Shown here: piece after piece, positions 10,551 through 19,398 of the stretch
How the letters are laid out: each line of letters begins with the position of its first letter
Position numbering within the stretch: position 1 is the first letter of the stretch
Assembly (NCBI GenBank): GCA_937889395.1
Contig: CALAOW010000070.1
Location: 1 to 43,491, forward strand
Direction of reading: 5' to 3'
Source: an uncultured Pseudomonadota bacterium
Lineage (GTDB): Bacteria; Desulfobacterota; Binatia; Binatales; Binataceae
Length of the DNA stretch: 43,491 bases
Notes under the pieces: generated by a model
What the model was told of the DNA's origin: nothing
The model's database searches: none
Seen by the model: only the letters and a program-made list of their open reading frames with translations
Made by a program: the position numbers and the translations under genes

Positions 10551-12278
10551 ATGTTCGGCATTAAAATAAATACGCGCCGTTTGATCAACGGATCGCTGTC
10601 GTTCCTCGCGCTTGCCGCGATTATCGCCCTGTTCTTCGCGTATCGCAGCCACGCTCAACATCTTATTGCGCACAACGTCCCCGTCTCGCTCGAACATCTT
10701 CCATATTACGCGTTCTGCTCGTTTTACCGGATGCTCGCCGCATACATCATCGCGCTGATTTTTTCGATCATTTACGGAATGGCGGCGGCGCGCGGCGGGC
10801 TCTACGAGCGCATCCTGATTCCCGCCATCGACATCGCGCAGTCGGTGCCAGTGGTCGGTTTTTTCCCCGCCGCGGTCTATTTCTTCGTCGCGCTCGCGCA
10901 CGGCAGCCGGCTCGGGGTCGAGATGGCCGCCATCTTTCTCATCTTCACCAGCCAGGCGTGGAACATGGCGCTGGGCGTTTACGAAGCCGTCAAAACGATT
11001 CCCGACGACTCGCGGGACGCGCTCGAGTCGTTCGGCGCGCGGGGATGGCTCAAGTTCAAGCGTCTGCTGATGCCAGCCAGCGTGCCCAAGCTGGTGTACA
11101 ACTCGATCCTGTCGTGGGTCGCGGGATGGTACTTCCTCATCGCGTGCGAAATCATCACAGTCGGTCCCGCCAGCTACCGGCTGCCGGGGCTGGGCAGTTT
11201 CCTGTGGGAGGCCGCCGAAAATGGACGCAATTTCGATCTCGCCGCGGGACTTCTCACCTTGCTCGCGATCATCGTGTTGATGGACATGATCGTGTGGCAG
11301 CCGCTGTCCGCGTGGGCGGAGAAGTTTCGCTACGAATTTGCGGCGTCGTCGGGCGCCGCGCAATCGCTGGGGATGTTAGACGCGCTGGCGGGCGTCGGCC
11401 CGGCAATCACGCGTGCGATCCGCTCGATCCTGCTGCCTCCCATGAGGCTGATCGCCAGCGCGCTGAACGCGATGCCGCGCGGTCCGCAGCTATCGCCGGA
11501 ACAAAGCAGGCGCGCAGGCCGGATGGTGCGGACGCTGGTGATCGGCGCGATCGTGATCTTCACCGCGTGGGCGTTGGGGCGCGGCTTTTTCGCCTTGATC
11601 AGAACGCTCTCGCAGCCGTGGCCGTCGGACGCGAAGCAGATTCCGGCCGCAATCCTTGCCTCCACAATTCGCATGACGGTCGCCTACGCGATCTCGCTGG
11701 CATGGACGGTGCCGTGCGCGCTGGCCGCCAGCGAGAGTCCGCGCTTCAACCGAATCCTCTCGCCGATCGCGGAAATTGTCGGCTCGATGCCCGCGACGGC
11801 GCTGTTTCCGGTCATCGTCATCTTCGTCATCCAGGTCACCGGCGGGATGAATCTTGCTTCGATCCTGCTAATCCTGACCGGGATGCAATGGTATCTGCTC
11901 TTCAACCTGCTCGCGGGCGTAAACCAGGTGCCCGAGGACTTGAAGGAAGCCGCGCGAGCGTTCGGGCTCTCCCGCTACGCGCGATGGCGCAAGCTGATCC
12001 TTCCCGCGGTGATGCCGTCGCTGATCACCGGCAGCATCACCGCCTGGGGGGGAGGATGGAACGCGCTCATCCTGTCGGAGTACTTCGTTTACAAAAGTCA
12101 GACCTACCAGGTAATCGGAATCGGCGCGCTGCTGGACGCTGCCACCTATAAGACCGGCAACGGGGTGATGATCCTGCTGAGCCTCCTATCAATGATACTG
12201 GTGGTGCTATTATTGAACCGTCTGATGTGGCGGCCCTTGTACAACCTGGCCACGGAGCGATACAGGCTGGACTACTGA
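10551..12278 (+). CDS. ABC transporter permease, NitT/TauT type, two permease domains fused in one polypeptide
   Basis: Two tandem BPD_transp_1-type halves with EAA-loop-like segments (SRDALESFGARGWLKFKRLLMPASVPKLVYNSI and PEDLKEAARAFGLSRYARWRKLILPAVMPSLITGSI). Start at the Met at 10551. Confidence 0.85.
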   Translation: MFGIKINTRRLINGSLSFLALAAIIALFFAYRSHAQHLIAHNVPVSLEHLPYYAFCSFYRMLAAYIIALIFSIIYGMAAARGGLYERILIPAIDIAQSVPVVGFFPAAVYFFVALAHGSRLGVEMAAIFLIFTSQAWNMALGVYEAVKTIPDDSRDALESFGARGWLKFKRLLMPASVPKLVYNSILSWVAGWYFLIACEIITVGPASYRLPGLGSFLWEAAENGRNFDLAAGLLTLLAIIVLMDMIVWQPLSAWAEKFRYEFAASSGAAQSLGMLDALAGVGPAITRAIRSILLPPMRLIASALNAMPRGPQLSPEQSRRAGRMVRTLVIGAIVIFTAWALGRGFFALIRTLSQPWPSDAKQIPAAILASTIRMTVAYAISLAWTVPCALAASESPRFNRILSPIAEIVGSMPATALFPVIVIFVIQVTGGMNLASILLILTGMQWYLLFNLLAGVNQVPEDLKEAARAFGLSRYARWRKLILPAVMPSLITGSITAWGGGWNALILSEYFVYKSQTYQVIGIGALLDAATYKTGNGVMILLSLLSMILVVLLLNRLMWRPLYNLATERYRLDY

Positions 12279-12317
12279 CACGTCCCTGACTATGTGCGAT
12301 TCGGACTCATCTGACCC

Positions 12318-13076
12318 ATGGCCCTCCTTGAGATCAAACACATCTCGAAAAATTTCGCGCACGCCAAGGGCACGTTGCAGGTGCTCGACGACATCAGCTT
12401 CGACGTGGATGTGGGCGAGTTCGTCGCGATCGTCGGCCCCTCGGGATGCGGGAAGTCAACCCTCCTGCGCATCATCAACGGTATCGTGCCGATGACTTCC
12501 GGACAGGTGCTGTACCGCGGCCGCCAGGTCGATGGGATTAATCTCGAATGCGCACTGGTGTTCCAATCGTTTGCGCTGCTGCCATGGCTGTCGGTCAAAG
12601 CCAACGTCGAGCTCGGCCTCGAAGCGCAGGGATTGCCGCTGGCTGAGCGCGAAAAGCGCGCCGGAATCTATATCGACAAGGTGGGACTCGACGGTTTCGA
12701 GGAGGCCTACCCGCGCGAGCTGTCGGGCGGAATGAAGCAGCGCGTCGGTTTCGCCCGCGCGCTGGCCGTCGAGCCCAAGGTGCTTCTGATGGACGAGCCG
12801 TTCTCCGCGCTGGATGCGCTGACCGCGATCACGCTGCGCGAGGAAATGCTCGACATCTGGCAGGCACCCGACATGCCGGTAAAAAATATCGTGCTCGTTA
12901 CCCACATCATCGAGGAGGCAATCGAACTCGCCGATCGCGTGATCGTGATGTCGGCGGGCCCCGGACGCATTGTCAAGGATCTCAAAGTCGAATTGCCAAG
13001 ACCGCGCGACCGCCGCGCTGAAACTTTCAACGCCCTCACCGACAAGGTGTTCTCGCTGATCGAGGAGCGGGGCTGA
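12318..13076 (+). CDS. ABC transporter ATP-binding protein (NitT/TauT family)
   Basis: Walker A GPSGCGKSTLLR, signature LSGGMKQRVGFARAL, Walker B VLLMDEPFSALD, H-loop VTHIIEEA. Confidence 0.92.
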   Translation: MALLEIKHISKNFAHAKGTLQVLDDISFDVDVGEFVAIVGPSGCGKSTLLRIINGIVPMTSGQVLYRGRQVDGINLECALVFQSFALLPWLSVKANVELGLEAQGLPLAEREKRAGIYIDKVGLDGFEEAYPRELSGGMKQRVGFARALAVEPKVLLMDEPFSALDALTAITLREEMLDIWQAPDMPVKNIVLVTHIIEEAIELADRVIVMSAGPGRIVKDLKVELPRPRDRRAETFNALTDKVFSLIEERG

Positions 13077-13564
13077 TGGTTGCGGGGTCCATATATCCGC
13101 TTCCCGATTGCGCGCTGACTCCTGTCTTCGGCCTGCTGGAATTGCTCGAGGATCGCGGCGGACGCGAGGACGGCTACAAAATCGCGCGCGATCTCAATTT
13201 CAGATTCGGCGATTTGCTGAAGGTGATGAAGGCCGCGGAAATCCTCGGCTTCGTCTCAACTCCGGCCGGCGACGTGGTGCTCGAGCCGCTGGGCAAACAA
13301 TTCCTCGACGCGAAGGTCAACGAGCGCAAGCTGCTCGTGCGCGGGCAGTTGAAGGGACATAGCCTGTTCAGCTACTTCATCCGCCTCCTTCATGGCACTG
13401 AGGACAAGTCTCTAACCAAAGAAGTCGTGCTCCAACACCTCGCGATGCTCCTGCCGAGCGAAAAGCCCGAGCGCCAGTTTTCGACGATGGTTAACTGGGG
13501 GCGTCACGCCGAGCTGTTCGGCTATAGTAAGGACGACGACCGCTTTTATCTCGACAACGAATAG
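13076..13564 (+). CDS. AAA-associated domain protein (detached ABC ATPase C-terminal domain)
   Basis: PLPDCALTPVFGLLELLEDRGGREDGYKIARDLNFRFGDLLKVMKAAEILGF resembles the AAA-associated C-terminal domain. Start overlaps the ATPase stop (TGATG). Confidence 0.75.
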   Translation: MVAGSIYPLPDCALTPVFGLLELLEDRGGREDGYKIARDLNFRFGDLLKVMKAAEILGFVSTPAGDVVLEPLGKQFLDAKVNERKLLVRGQLKGHSLFSYFIRLLHGTEDKSLTKEVVLQHLAMLLPSEKPERQFSTMVNWGRHAELFGYSKDDDRFYLDNE

Positions 13565-13590
13565 GCGCTTGCGCCAGGGGAGAAATCACT

Positions 13591-13965
13591 ATGGCAACGG
13601 ATGCTGAAAAAGTCGTGACCGAATTCTGCAACGCGTGGCCGCGCAAGAATATCGACGAACTGCTCGGCTTCTTCACCGACGACGCCGTCTATCACAACAT
13701 CCCGTTCGAACCGGCCCGCGGCAAGGAGGCCATCCGCGCCGCCATCAACACCTTTCTGCCGATGGCCAAGTCGCTTCATTTCAAAGTCCTGAAAACCGCC
13801 AGCGCCGGCAACGTCGTCTTCAACGAGCGCGTCGACATCTTCGACCTGGGCGGCGGCAAGACGATTTCGCTGCCTGTCGCAGGCGTGTTCGAGGTCAGCG
13901 GCACCAAGATCAGCGCATGGCGCGACTACTTCGACATGGCGATGTACACCAAGCAGATGCAATAG
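13591..13965 (+). CDS. Limonene-1,2-epoxide hydrolase / SnoaL-like (NTF2 fold) protein
   Basis: 124 aa, VVTEFCNAWPRKNIDELLGFFTDDAVYHNIPFEPARGKEAIR ... NERVDIF ... PVAGVFEVSGTKISAWRDYFDM. Confidence 0.8.
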   Translation: MATDAEKVVTEFCNAWPRKNIDELLGFFTDDAVYHNIPFEPARGKEAIRAAINTFLPMAKSLHFKVLKTASAGNVVFNERVDIFDLGGGKTISLPVAGVFEVSGTKISAWRDYFDMAMYTKQMQ

Positions 13966-13974
13966 CTTCTCCGT

Positions 13975-14012
13975 CTTTCCGTCATCCAGAGCGCAGCCGA
14001 GGGACCCCGGAT
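13975..14012 (+). repeat. Dispersed intergenic repeat of the type that encodes 'RHPERSRGTPD' when translated
   Basis: tccgtcatccagagcgcagccgagggaccccggatccg; matches the widespread GTCATCC(T)GAGCGCAGCGAAGGACC-type intergenic repeat seen in many bacterial genomes. Only one copy noticed here. Confidence 0.4.
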
Positions 14013-14078
14013 CCGTTCCCGCATCCGCACCAATCTCACTTCGCCACCCTCTCCCCGCGGTGTAACATCCACCCCACG

Positions 14079-16010
14079 ATGGCCTCGCCCGTCACCCACG
14101 CCATCATCGGCACCGCCGGCCACATCGATCACGGCAAGACCGCGCTCATCAAGGCGCTCACCGGCCAGGATACCGATCGACTGAAGGAGGAAAAGGAGCG
14201 CGGAATTTCGATCGACCTCGGCTTCGCCTACTTCACGCTGCCCGACGGCTCTCGCGCCGGCATCGTCGACGTCCCCGGCCATGAGCGCTTCATCCGCAAC
14301 ATGCTCGCCGGCGCCCACGGCATCGATCTCGTGCTGTTCGCCGTGGCGGCCGACGACGGCGTGATGCCCCAGACCGAAGAGCATCTCGACATTCTCCATC
14401 TGCTCGGCGCGCGGCGCGGCATCTTCGTGATCACCAAGGCCGACCTCGCCGACCCCGCCCGCCTGCGCGACGTGCGCGACGAGATCGAGCTGCTCGCCGA
14501 GGGCACCACGCTCGCCGGCGCGCCGATAATCGAAGTCTCGTCGATCACCGGCCTCGGCCTGGATAAATTGCGCGCCGAAATCGTCCGCCAGCTCGACGGC
14601 TTTCAGGCGCGCTGCGCAACCGGCGTCTTCCGGCTTCCTCTCGATCGCGCTTTCGTCATCAAGGGACACGGCATCGTCGTCACCGGCACTGCGATGGGCG
14701 CCGAGGTCAGGGTCGGGGATAAGCTCCGCGTGCTGCCATCGGGAAACGAGGTCCGCGTGCGCTCGATCCAGGTGCATTCGGATTCCGTCGAGAGCGCCGG
14801 CCTATGCCAGCGCGTCGCGCTGAATCTCACCGGCGCCGAAAAGCTTGGCCTCGCCCGCGGCGACGTGCTAGCCGACGAGCGGCTGGAATCCGCAACTGCG
14901 CGTTTCGACGCGTGGTTGGAAATTCGTCCCGCCGCCAAACGCGCGCTCAAGAGCAACACGCGCGTGCGGCTGTTCATCGGCACCGCCGAAACGATCGCCC
15001 GCGCGATCGTTCTCGACGACGCAGGTGCGATCGCGCCCAAAGCCGCCGGCTTCGCGCAGCTCGTGACCGAGGATCCCGTCGTGGCACTCTCGGGCGACCG
15101 CTTCGTCATCCGCGACGAAACCAATTCACGCACGCTCGGCGGCGGCGTCGTGCTCAACCCGATGGGCCGGCGCGTCCGCAAACCGATCGAGGCCTATCGC
15201 GCCAATCTCCGCTTGCTCAAGGATTCGTCCGGAGCCGATGCGCTCGAAGTGCTGATCAATTTGCAGGAAAGTTTCGCGCTCGGCACGACCAGCATCGCAA
15301 TCCTCATGAACATTCCGATCGCCGAGGCCGAAGCGGCGCTCCTCGAAGCGGCGCGCTTCGTCAAGCTGTCAGTTGGCGACGAAGAAGCTTTCACCACGCG
15401 GACCAAGTGGGAGGCCCTCAAACGCTTCGCGCTCGATGCGCTCGAGGATCATCACAAGACCGAGCCACTGTCGCCGGGCCTCGAGATGGAAGCGCTGCGC
15501 ACGCGGCTGCCTTACGAGATCGGCGCGCGCGCGTTTCGTCCGATCGTCGATCGCCTCAGCCGCGAATCTGAAATCGTGCGCGAGGAAAGTGTGCTCCGGC
15601 TGAAAAGCCATCGCGTGCAACTCGGCGGCGACGCCGAAACGCTCGGCGCGAGCATCGAAGCCGCGCTCACCCGCGCGCACTTCCAGCCGCCGGAGCTCAA
15701 ACAGTTGGCCGACGCGCTGAAAATTCCCGCCGGCCAGTTCCAGCATCTAAGAACCGTGATGCTCGCGATGGAACGCCAGGGCCGCGTCGTCAAGATAGCC
15801 ACCGATCTCTACTTCAGCCGCGCCGCCGCCGACGCCGCCCGCGATCGCCTGATCAAATATCTTCAGGCTCACTCCGAAATCACAGCCGCGGTCTTTCGCG
15901 ATCTGCTCGGCGCTTCACGCAAGTTCGCAATCGCGCTGCTCGATCATTTCGACCACACCGGCCTAACCACCCGCGTCGGCGACACCCGCCGCCTCCGAAT
16001 CCCCACTTAG
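14079..16010 (+). CDS. selB: Selenocysteine-specific translation elongation factor SelB
   Basis: [52 protein letters not shown]...[17 protein letters not shown]-terminal winged-helix region. The track's ORF start at 13635 reads through upstream sequence; the true start is at 14079. Confidence 0.95.
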   Translation: MASPVTHAIIGTAGHIDHGKTALIKALTGQDTDRLKEEKERGISIDLGFAYFTLPDGSRAGIVDVPGHERFIRNMLAGAHGIDLVLFAVAADDGVMPQTEEHLDILHLLGARRGIFVITKADLADPARLRDVRDEIELLAEGTTLAGAPIIEVSSITGLGLDKLRAEIVRQLDGFQARCATGVFRLPLDRAFVIKGHGIVVTGTAMGAEVRVGDKLRVLPSGNEVRVRSIQVHSDSVESAGLCQRVALNLTGAEKLGLARGDVLADERLESATARFDAWLEIRPAAKRALKSNTRVRLFIGTAETIARAIVLDDAGAIAPKAAGFAQLVTEDPVVALSGDRFVIRDETNSRTLGGGVVLNPMGRRVRKPIEAYRANLRLLKDSSGADALEVLINLQESFALGTTSIAILMNIPIAEAEAALLEAARFVKLSVGDEEAFTTRTKWEALKRFALDALEDHHKTEPLSPGLEMEALRTRLPYEIGARAFRPIVDRLSRESEIVREESVLRLKSHRVQLGGDAETLGASIEAALTRAHFQPPELKQLADALKIPAGQFQHLRTVMLAMERQGRVVKIATDLYFSRAAADAARDRLIKYLQAHSEITAAVFRDLLGASRKFAIALLDHFDHTGLTTRVGDTRRLRIPT

Positions 16011-16060
16011 CCTCTGCCGCGCGGCTGACTTCGCCGCCGCGATGCGCGACAATGGGCGCG

Positions 16061-17134
16061 ATGTCCAAACCAAAGGACAACAATCCCTCGCGGGGCGACC
16101 TCATTCGCCTGACTGCGCGGTGCAAGGCTGCGGGTTGAGCCGGTAAGCTCGGTCCGGCGGACCTCTCCGCAGTCCTCGCGCGGCTCGATTTGCCGAGCCA
16201 CCCTGATTTGCTCGTCGGAATCTCGACGGGCGACGACGCCGGAGTGTTCCGTCTTTCCGACGATCTCGCAATCGTGAACACCGTCGATTTTTTCACGCCC
16301 GTGGTGGACGATCCTTTCACTTACGGACAGATCTCCGCCGCCAACGCGCTGTCGGACGTCTATGCGATGGGCGGAGTGCCGCGCACCGCGCTCAACATCG
16401 TATGCTGGCCGCAAACCGGATTGCCCGGCGAGATGCTCGCCGACATTCTGCGCGGCGCTGCCGAGAAGGCGCGCGAGGCCGGCGTCGTAATAGTTGGCGG
16501 TCACACCGTCGCCGACGAAGAAGTGAAATTCGGGATGGCTATCACGGGAGTGATCGATCCGCACCGAATCGTGCGCAATGTCGGCGCGCAAGCCGGCGAC
16601 GCGCTCGTGCTCACCAAGGCGCTCGGCACGGGAATCCTGATGACCGCATTCAAGCGCGACGCGCTGGCCGACGAACCATATCAGGCCGCGGTCCGCTCGA
16701 TGACGCAGCTCAACGCCGCGGCCGCCTCCGCGATGCTTAAGTACGACGTTCACGCCGCCACCGACATCACGGGCTTCGGTCTCGTCGGTCATGCGCTGAA
16801 GATGGCCGAGGGCAGCGCCGTTACGATCGTGTTCGAGGAATCCGACTTGCCGCTGTTGCCCGGAGTGCTCGAGCAATGCCGCGCCGGAATGATTCCCGGC
16901 GGCGGCGAACGCAATCGCGAGTACTACGCGCCGAGCGTCCGCATCTCCGAGGAAGTTTCCGACGAGATCGCCGCGATTGTCTTCGATCCGCAGACCTCGG
17001 GCGGATTGCTGATCGCGATCCCCGACAAGCAGTCCCTTGCCCTGCTCGCGGAGCTTCACAACTGCGGGCATCGCGACGCCGCGATCGTCGGCCGCGTCAC
17101 GCCTCGCCGCGAACACCCGATCGAATTAGTCTGA
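16061..17134 (+). CDS. selD: Selenide, water dikinase SelD with probable in-frame UGA selenocysteine at 16136..16138
   Basis: ATG at 16061 gives MSKPKDNNPSRGDLIRLTARCKAAG-U-AGKLGPADLSAVLARLDLPSHPDLLVGISTGDDAGVFRLSD..., the SelD catalytic N-terminus with TGA at the active-site Cys/Sec position. The track lists only the post-UGA part (16190..17134). Confidence 0.92.
16151..16163 (+). promoter_or_regulatory. Candidate bacterial SECIS apical hairpin in selD
   Basis: GGTCC-GGC-GGACC, a perfect 5-bp stem with GGC loop. The apical loop begins 17 nt after the TGA at 16136..16138. Confidence 0.6.
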
Positions 17135-17264
17135 GCAGGGGCCGACCCGCTTCATCAGCCGGCTCGCCTCGGTCGCATGCCGCCGCAACGGCTCGCACAC
17201 GTCGTGCGCCGGGTCATCGGCGGTCGAACTCTCCCCCTTCTCCGGAGATCTCCTCGCGCGCGCC

Positions 17265-17465
17265 CTATCCGCGGTTGACGTTTGAGGCCTGCAATCCCTT
17301 GGGCCCCTGCGCGACCTCGAAGTCGACGCGCTCCCCCTGCTCGAGCGAGCGGAAACCTGCTCCATCGATGGCGCTATAATGAACGAACACTTCCTGCCCG
17401 TCCTCCATCGTGATGAAGCCGTAGCCCTTCTTCGGGCTGAACCACTTAACAGTCCCGTTAGCCAT
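17265..17465 (-). CDS. Cold-shock protein (CspA family)
   Basis: MANGTVKWFSPKKGYGFITMEDGQEVFVHYSAIDGAGFRSLEQGERVDFEVAQGPKGLQASNVNRG with RNP1 KGYGFI and RNP2 VFVHY. Confidence 0.95.
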   Translation of the reverse strand: MANGTVKWFSPKKGYGFITMEDGQEVFVHYSAIDGAGFRSLEQGERVDFEVAQGPKGLQASNVNRG

Positions 17466-17658
17466 TTTCCCCCATACCTCCTGAAGGGAACCAGCCGGAG
17501 CGCCCCCCTCAGGGCCTTCTCCCGCCGGCGACGCGCTTCCCCAAGCAACGCGCGTAACGGCGCGCATATAGCACAAGATGCGATGCTTATCAAATAGGTA
17601 AAACACCCAAAACCGCGCCGTAATATGTCTGGGGATCGAGAACGGGGCGGTGCAGCAG

Positions 17659-17952
17659 CTAATATTGCCAGCGGCGAATTGGGCGGGCATGCATGTGGCA
17701 GTGATCGGGAATCTGGCGCATCACGTCGTCGATGCCGAATTTGTCGGCGCCATACTTCGCGCGCGCGACCAGTGACAGCGCCTCGATCATGAATTCGCGT
17801 TCCTGGTCGGTGGGCACCGCGCGATGGTCTCCCAGGACGGCCATGGGAGTGTCGCACGAATCGCACTCCAGGATCGTAAATTTGAAGGGGTGAACGAAGT
17901 CGGCGTAGCGCTGCGTGTAATCACGCAGCTCGCACAGTTCGCATTTCGGCAT
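17659..17952 (-). CDS. Small conserved-looking zinc-ribbon-like protein, function unknown
   Basis: 97 aa with two CxxC pairs: MPKCELCELRDYTQRYADFVHPFKFTILECDSCDTPMAVLGDHR...DHCHMHARP. Confidence 0.65.
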   Translation of the reverse strand: MPKCELCELRDYTQRYADFVHPFKFTILECDSCDTPMAVLGDHRAVPTDQEREFMIEALSLVARAKYGADKFGIDDVMRQIPDHCHMHARPIRRWQY

Positions 17953-18038
17953 CGACTAAGCCGTCGTCGATTCGCGCGGAGTATGCAACCGACGCATCGC
18001 GAGCCATGACGGCCCGCGACGCATCGAGGCGCAAATTC

Positions 18039-18368
18039 CTACTTCGTCGCTGGAGAAGCTGCCGCTGCCGGCGAAGAGGCTGCCTTCGCGGGCGCCGCCG
18101 GTACCTCTCTGCCACTCTTGGCCTGCACCGACGACTTGGTGACGGCCTTGGCCGCGAGCTTCGCCTTCCGCTTGCAGCGAGAGACGCTCGAGGTCGAGAT
18201 TTTGAGGTCTGCGGCGATATCCTTGTTATGCTTGCCGCTGTTGACTTCGTTCATCACGGCGTCGCAATCGACCTTGTTGGCGTAGGCCGGTCGTGCACTG
18301 GCCACAAACGCAACGATTGTCACGAGCATCGCCGAGGCCGCCACAAGCGCAAACTTCTTCATCAGCAT
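18039..18368 (-). CDS. Small exported protein with HTH-like core
   Basis: Signal peptide (MLMKKFALVAASAMLVTIVAFVASARPAYA), then KVDCDAVMNEVNSGKHNKDIAADLKISTSSVSRCKRKAK, then a Lys/Ala/Pro-rich tail. Confidence 0.65.
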   Translation of the reverse strand: MLMKKFALVAASAMLVTIVAFVASARPAYANKVDCDAVMNEVNSGKHNKDIAADLKISTSSVSRCKRKAKLAAKAVTKSSVQAKSGREVPAAPAKAASSPAAAASPATK

Positions 18369-18516
18369 TTTCTTCCCCGCTCAGGTTAGGGTTGTTTCAA
18401 ACGATGTAGAGTATTTCAAAATGCACGTCTCATCAACAGAGGTCCGAAATCCTTTTCCAAGGGCGCCTTCGCGGGCCCGGGAGCGGGATAAACGGTCCTT
18501 TGGGGCTTGGCGCCGC

Positions 18517-19326
18517 CTAGCGCTTGGGCTTGGCGAATCCCGGGAAGGACGGTTGGCGTTTTTCCTGCAAGGCGGCGACGCCCTCGGTCAAATCGGCGCC
18601 GAAAAATCCCATCATCTCGAGCGCCAGCGATGCGTCGAACGCAGGGCCGGCCACCCGCAGCCAATTGTTGAGCGAGCGTTTAGTGAATCTCACCGCCTGT
18701 TGCGGACCGCGCGCGAGCTTGCGCGCGACTTCCATCGCCTTGTCCATCAGCTGGTCGGCGGGAACGCACAGGCTCACCAGCCCGATGCGCTCGGCCTCCT
18801 TGCCGTCGATGAACTCCGCCGTCATCAGGTAGTACTTCGCCTTGGCCATGCCGCACAGCAGCGGCCAGATGATCACCGCATGATCTCCGGCCGCGACGCC
18901 AAGGCGCAAATGTCCGTCGGTGATGCGCATCGCCTCCGACGCGATGCTGATGTCCGCCATGAACGCGACCGCCAATCCCGCGCCGACGGCGACGCCGTTG
19001 ATGGCGGAGATGATTGGCTTGTCGAGATTGATCATGTTGTAGACGATGTCGCCGGCTTCCTTCCAGGCCTTGCCTACGTTGGCCGCGCTCGCCGTCATCT
19101 GCTGAATCATGTCGAGGTCGCCGCCCGCTGAAAACGCGCGCCCTGCGCCGGTAACCACTACGACGTTGGTTTCGTCGTCGTCGGCAACGTCGAGCCACAC
19201 GCGGCTCAACTCGAAGTGGAGGCGGCTGTTGGTGGCGTTGAGAACCTCGGGACGATTGATCGTGATGAGCAGGATGCCGTCGTCGTTGCGCTCGAACAGA
19301 AGATGCCGGTACTCGCTGTACTTCAT
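18517..19326 (-). CDS. Enoyl-CoA hydratase/isomerase family protein
   Basis: Crotonase motifs: TINRPEVLNATN, GAGRAFSAGGDLDMI, KPIISAINGVAVGAGLAVAFMADISIAS. Confidence 0.93.
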   Translation of the reverse strand: MKYSEYRHLLFERNDDGILLITINRPEVLNATNSRLHFELSRVWLDVADDDETNVVVVTGAGRAFSAGGDLDMIQQMTASAANVGKAWKEAGDIVYNMINLDKPIISAINGVAVGAGLAVAFMADISIASEAMRITDGHLRLGVAAGDHAVIIWPLLCGMAKAKYYLMTAEFIDGKEAERIGLVSLCVPADQLMDKAMEVARKLARGPQQAVRFTKRSLNNWLRVAGPAFDASLALEMMGFFGADLTEGVAALQEKRQPSFPGFAKPKR

Positions 19327-19366
19327 TTTTTCACTTTTTCACTTTCTCACTTTCTCACTTTTTCAC
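19327..19366 (-). repeat. Tandem octamer repeat, 5 units of TTTYTCAC on the + strand (GTGARAAA on the mRNA strand)
   Basis: TTTTTCAC TTTTTCAC TTTCTCAC TTTCTCAC TTTTTCAC, directly abutting the start codon at 19326. Confidence 0.9.
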
Positions 19367-19398
19367 TGGCACCGTCACGCGCCTGGACGGCTGCCTGA

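Noticed and set aside
10958-12151. 397-aa plus-strand ORF in another frame of the permease
   Set aside because: Overlaps a clear ABC permease in its correct frame; composition is frame-shadow-like.
13635-14078. N-terminal extension of the 791-aa ORF containing selB
   Set aside because: Overlaps the SnoaL-like gene in another frame and translates an intergenic repeat (RHPERSRGTPD); SelB proper starts at 14079.
16011-17264. Possible tRNA-Sec (selC) next to selB/selD
   Set aside because: Scanned the flanking intergenic sequence by eye for an extended-acceptor tRNA with CCA end and UCA anticodon; nothing convincing. A tRNAscan or Aragorn run would be decisive.
17126-17866. 246-aa minus-strand ORF overlapping the cold-shock gene
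   Set aside because: Alternative frame of a convincing CspA-family gene; no coherent domain.
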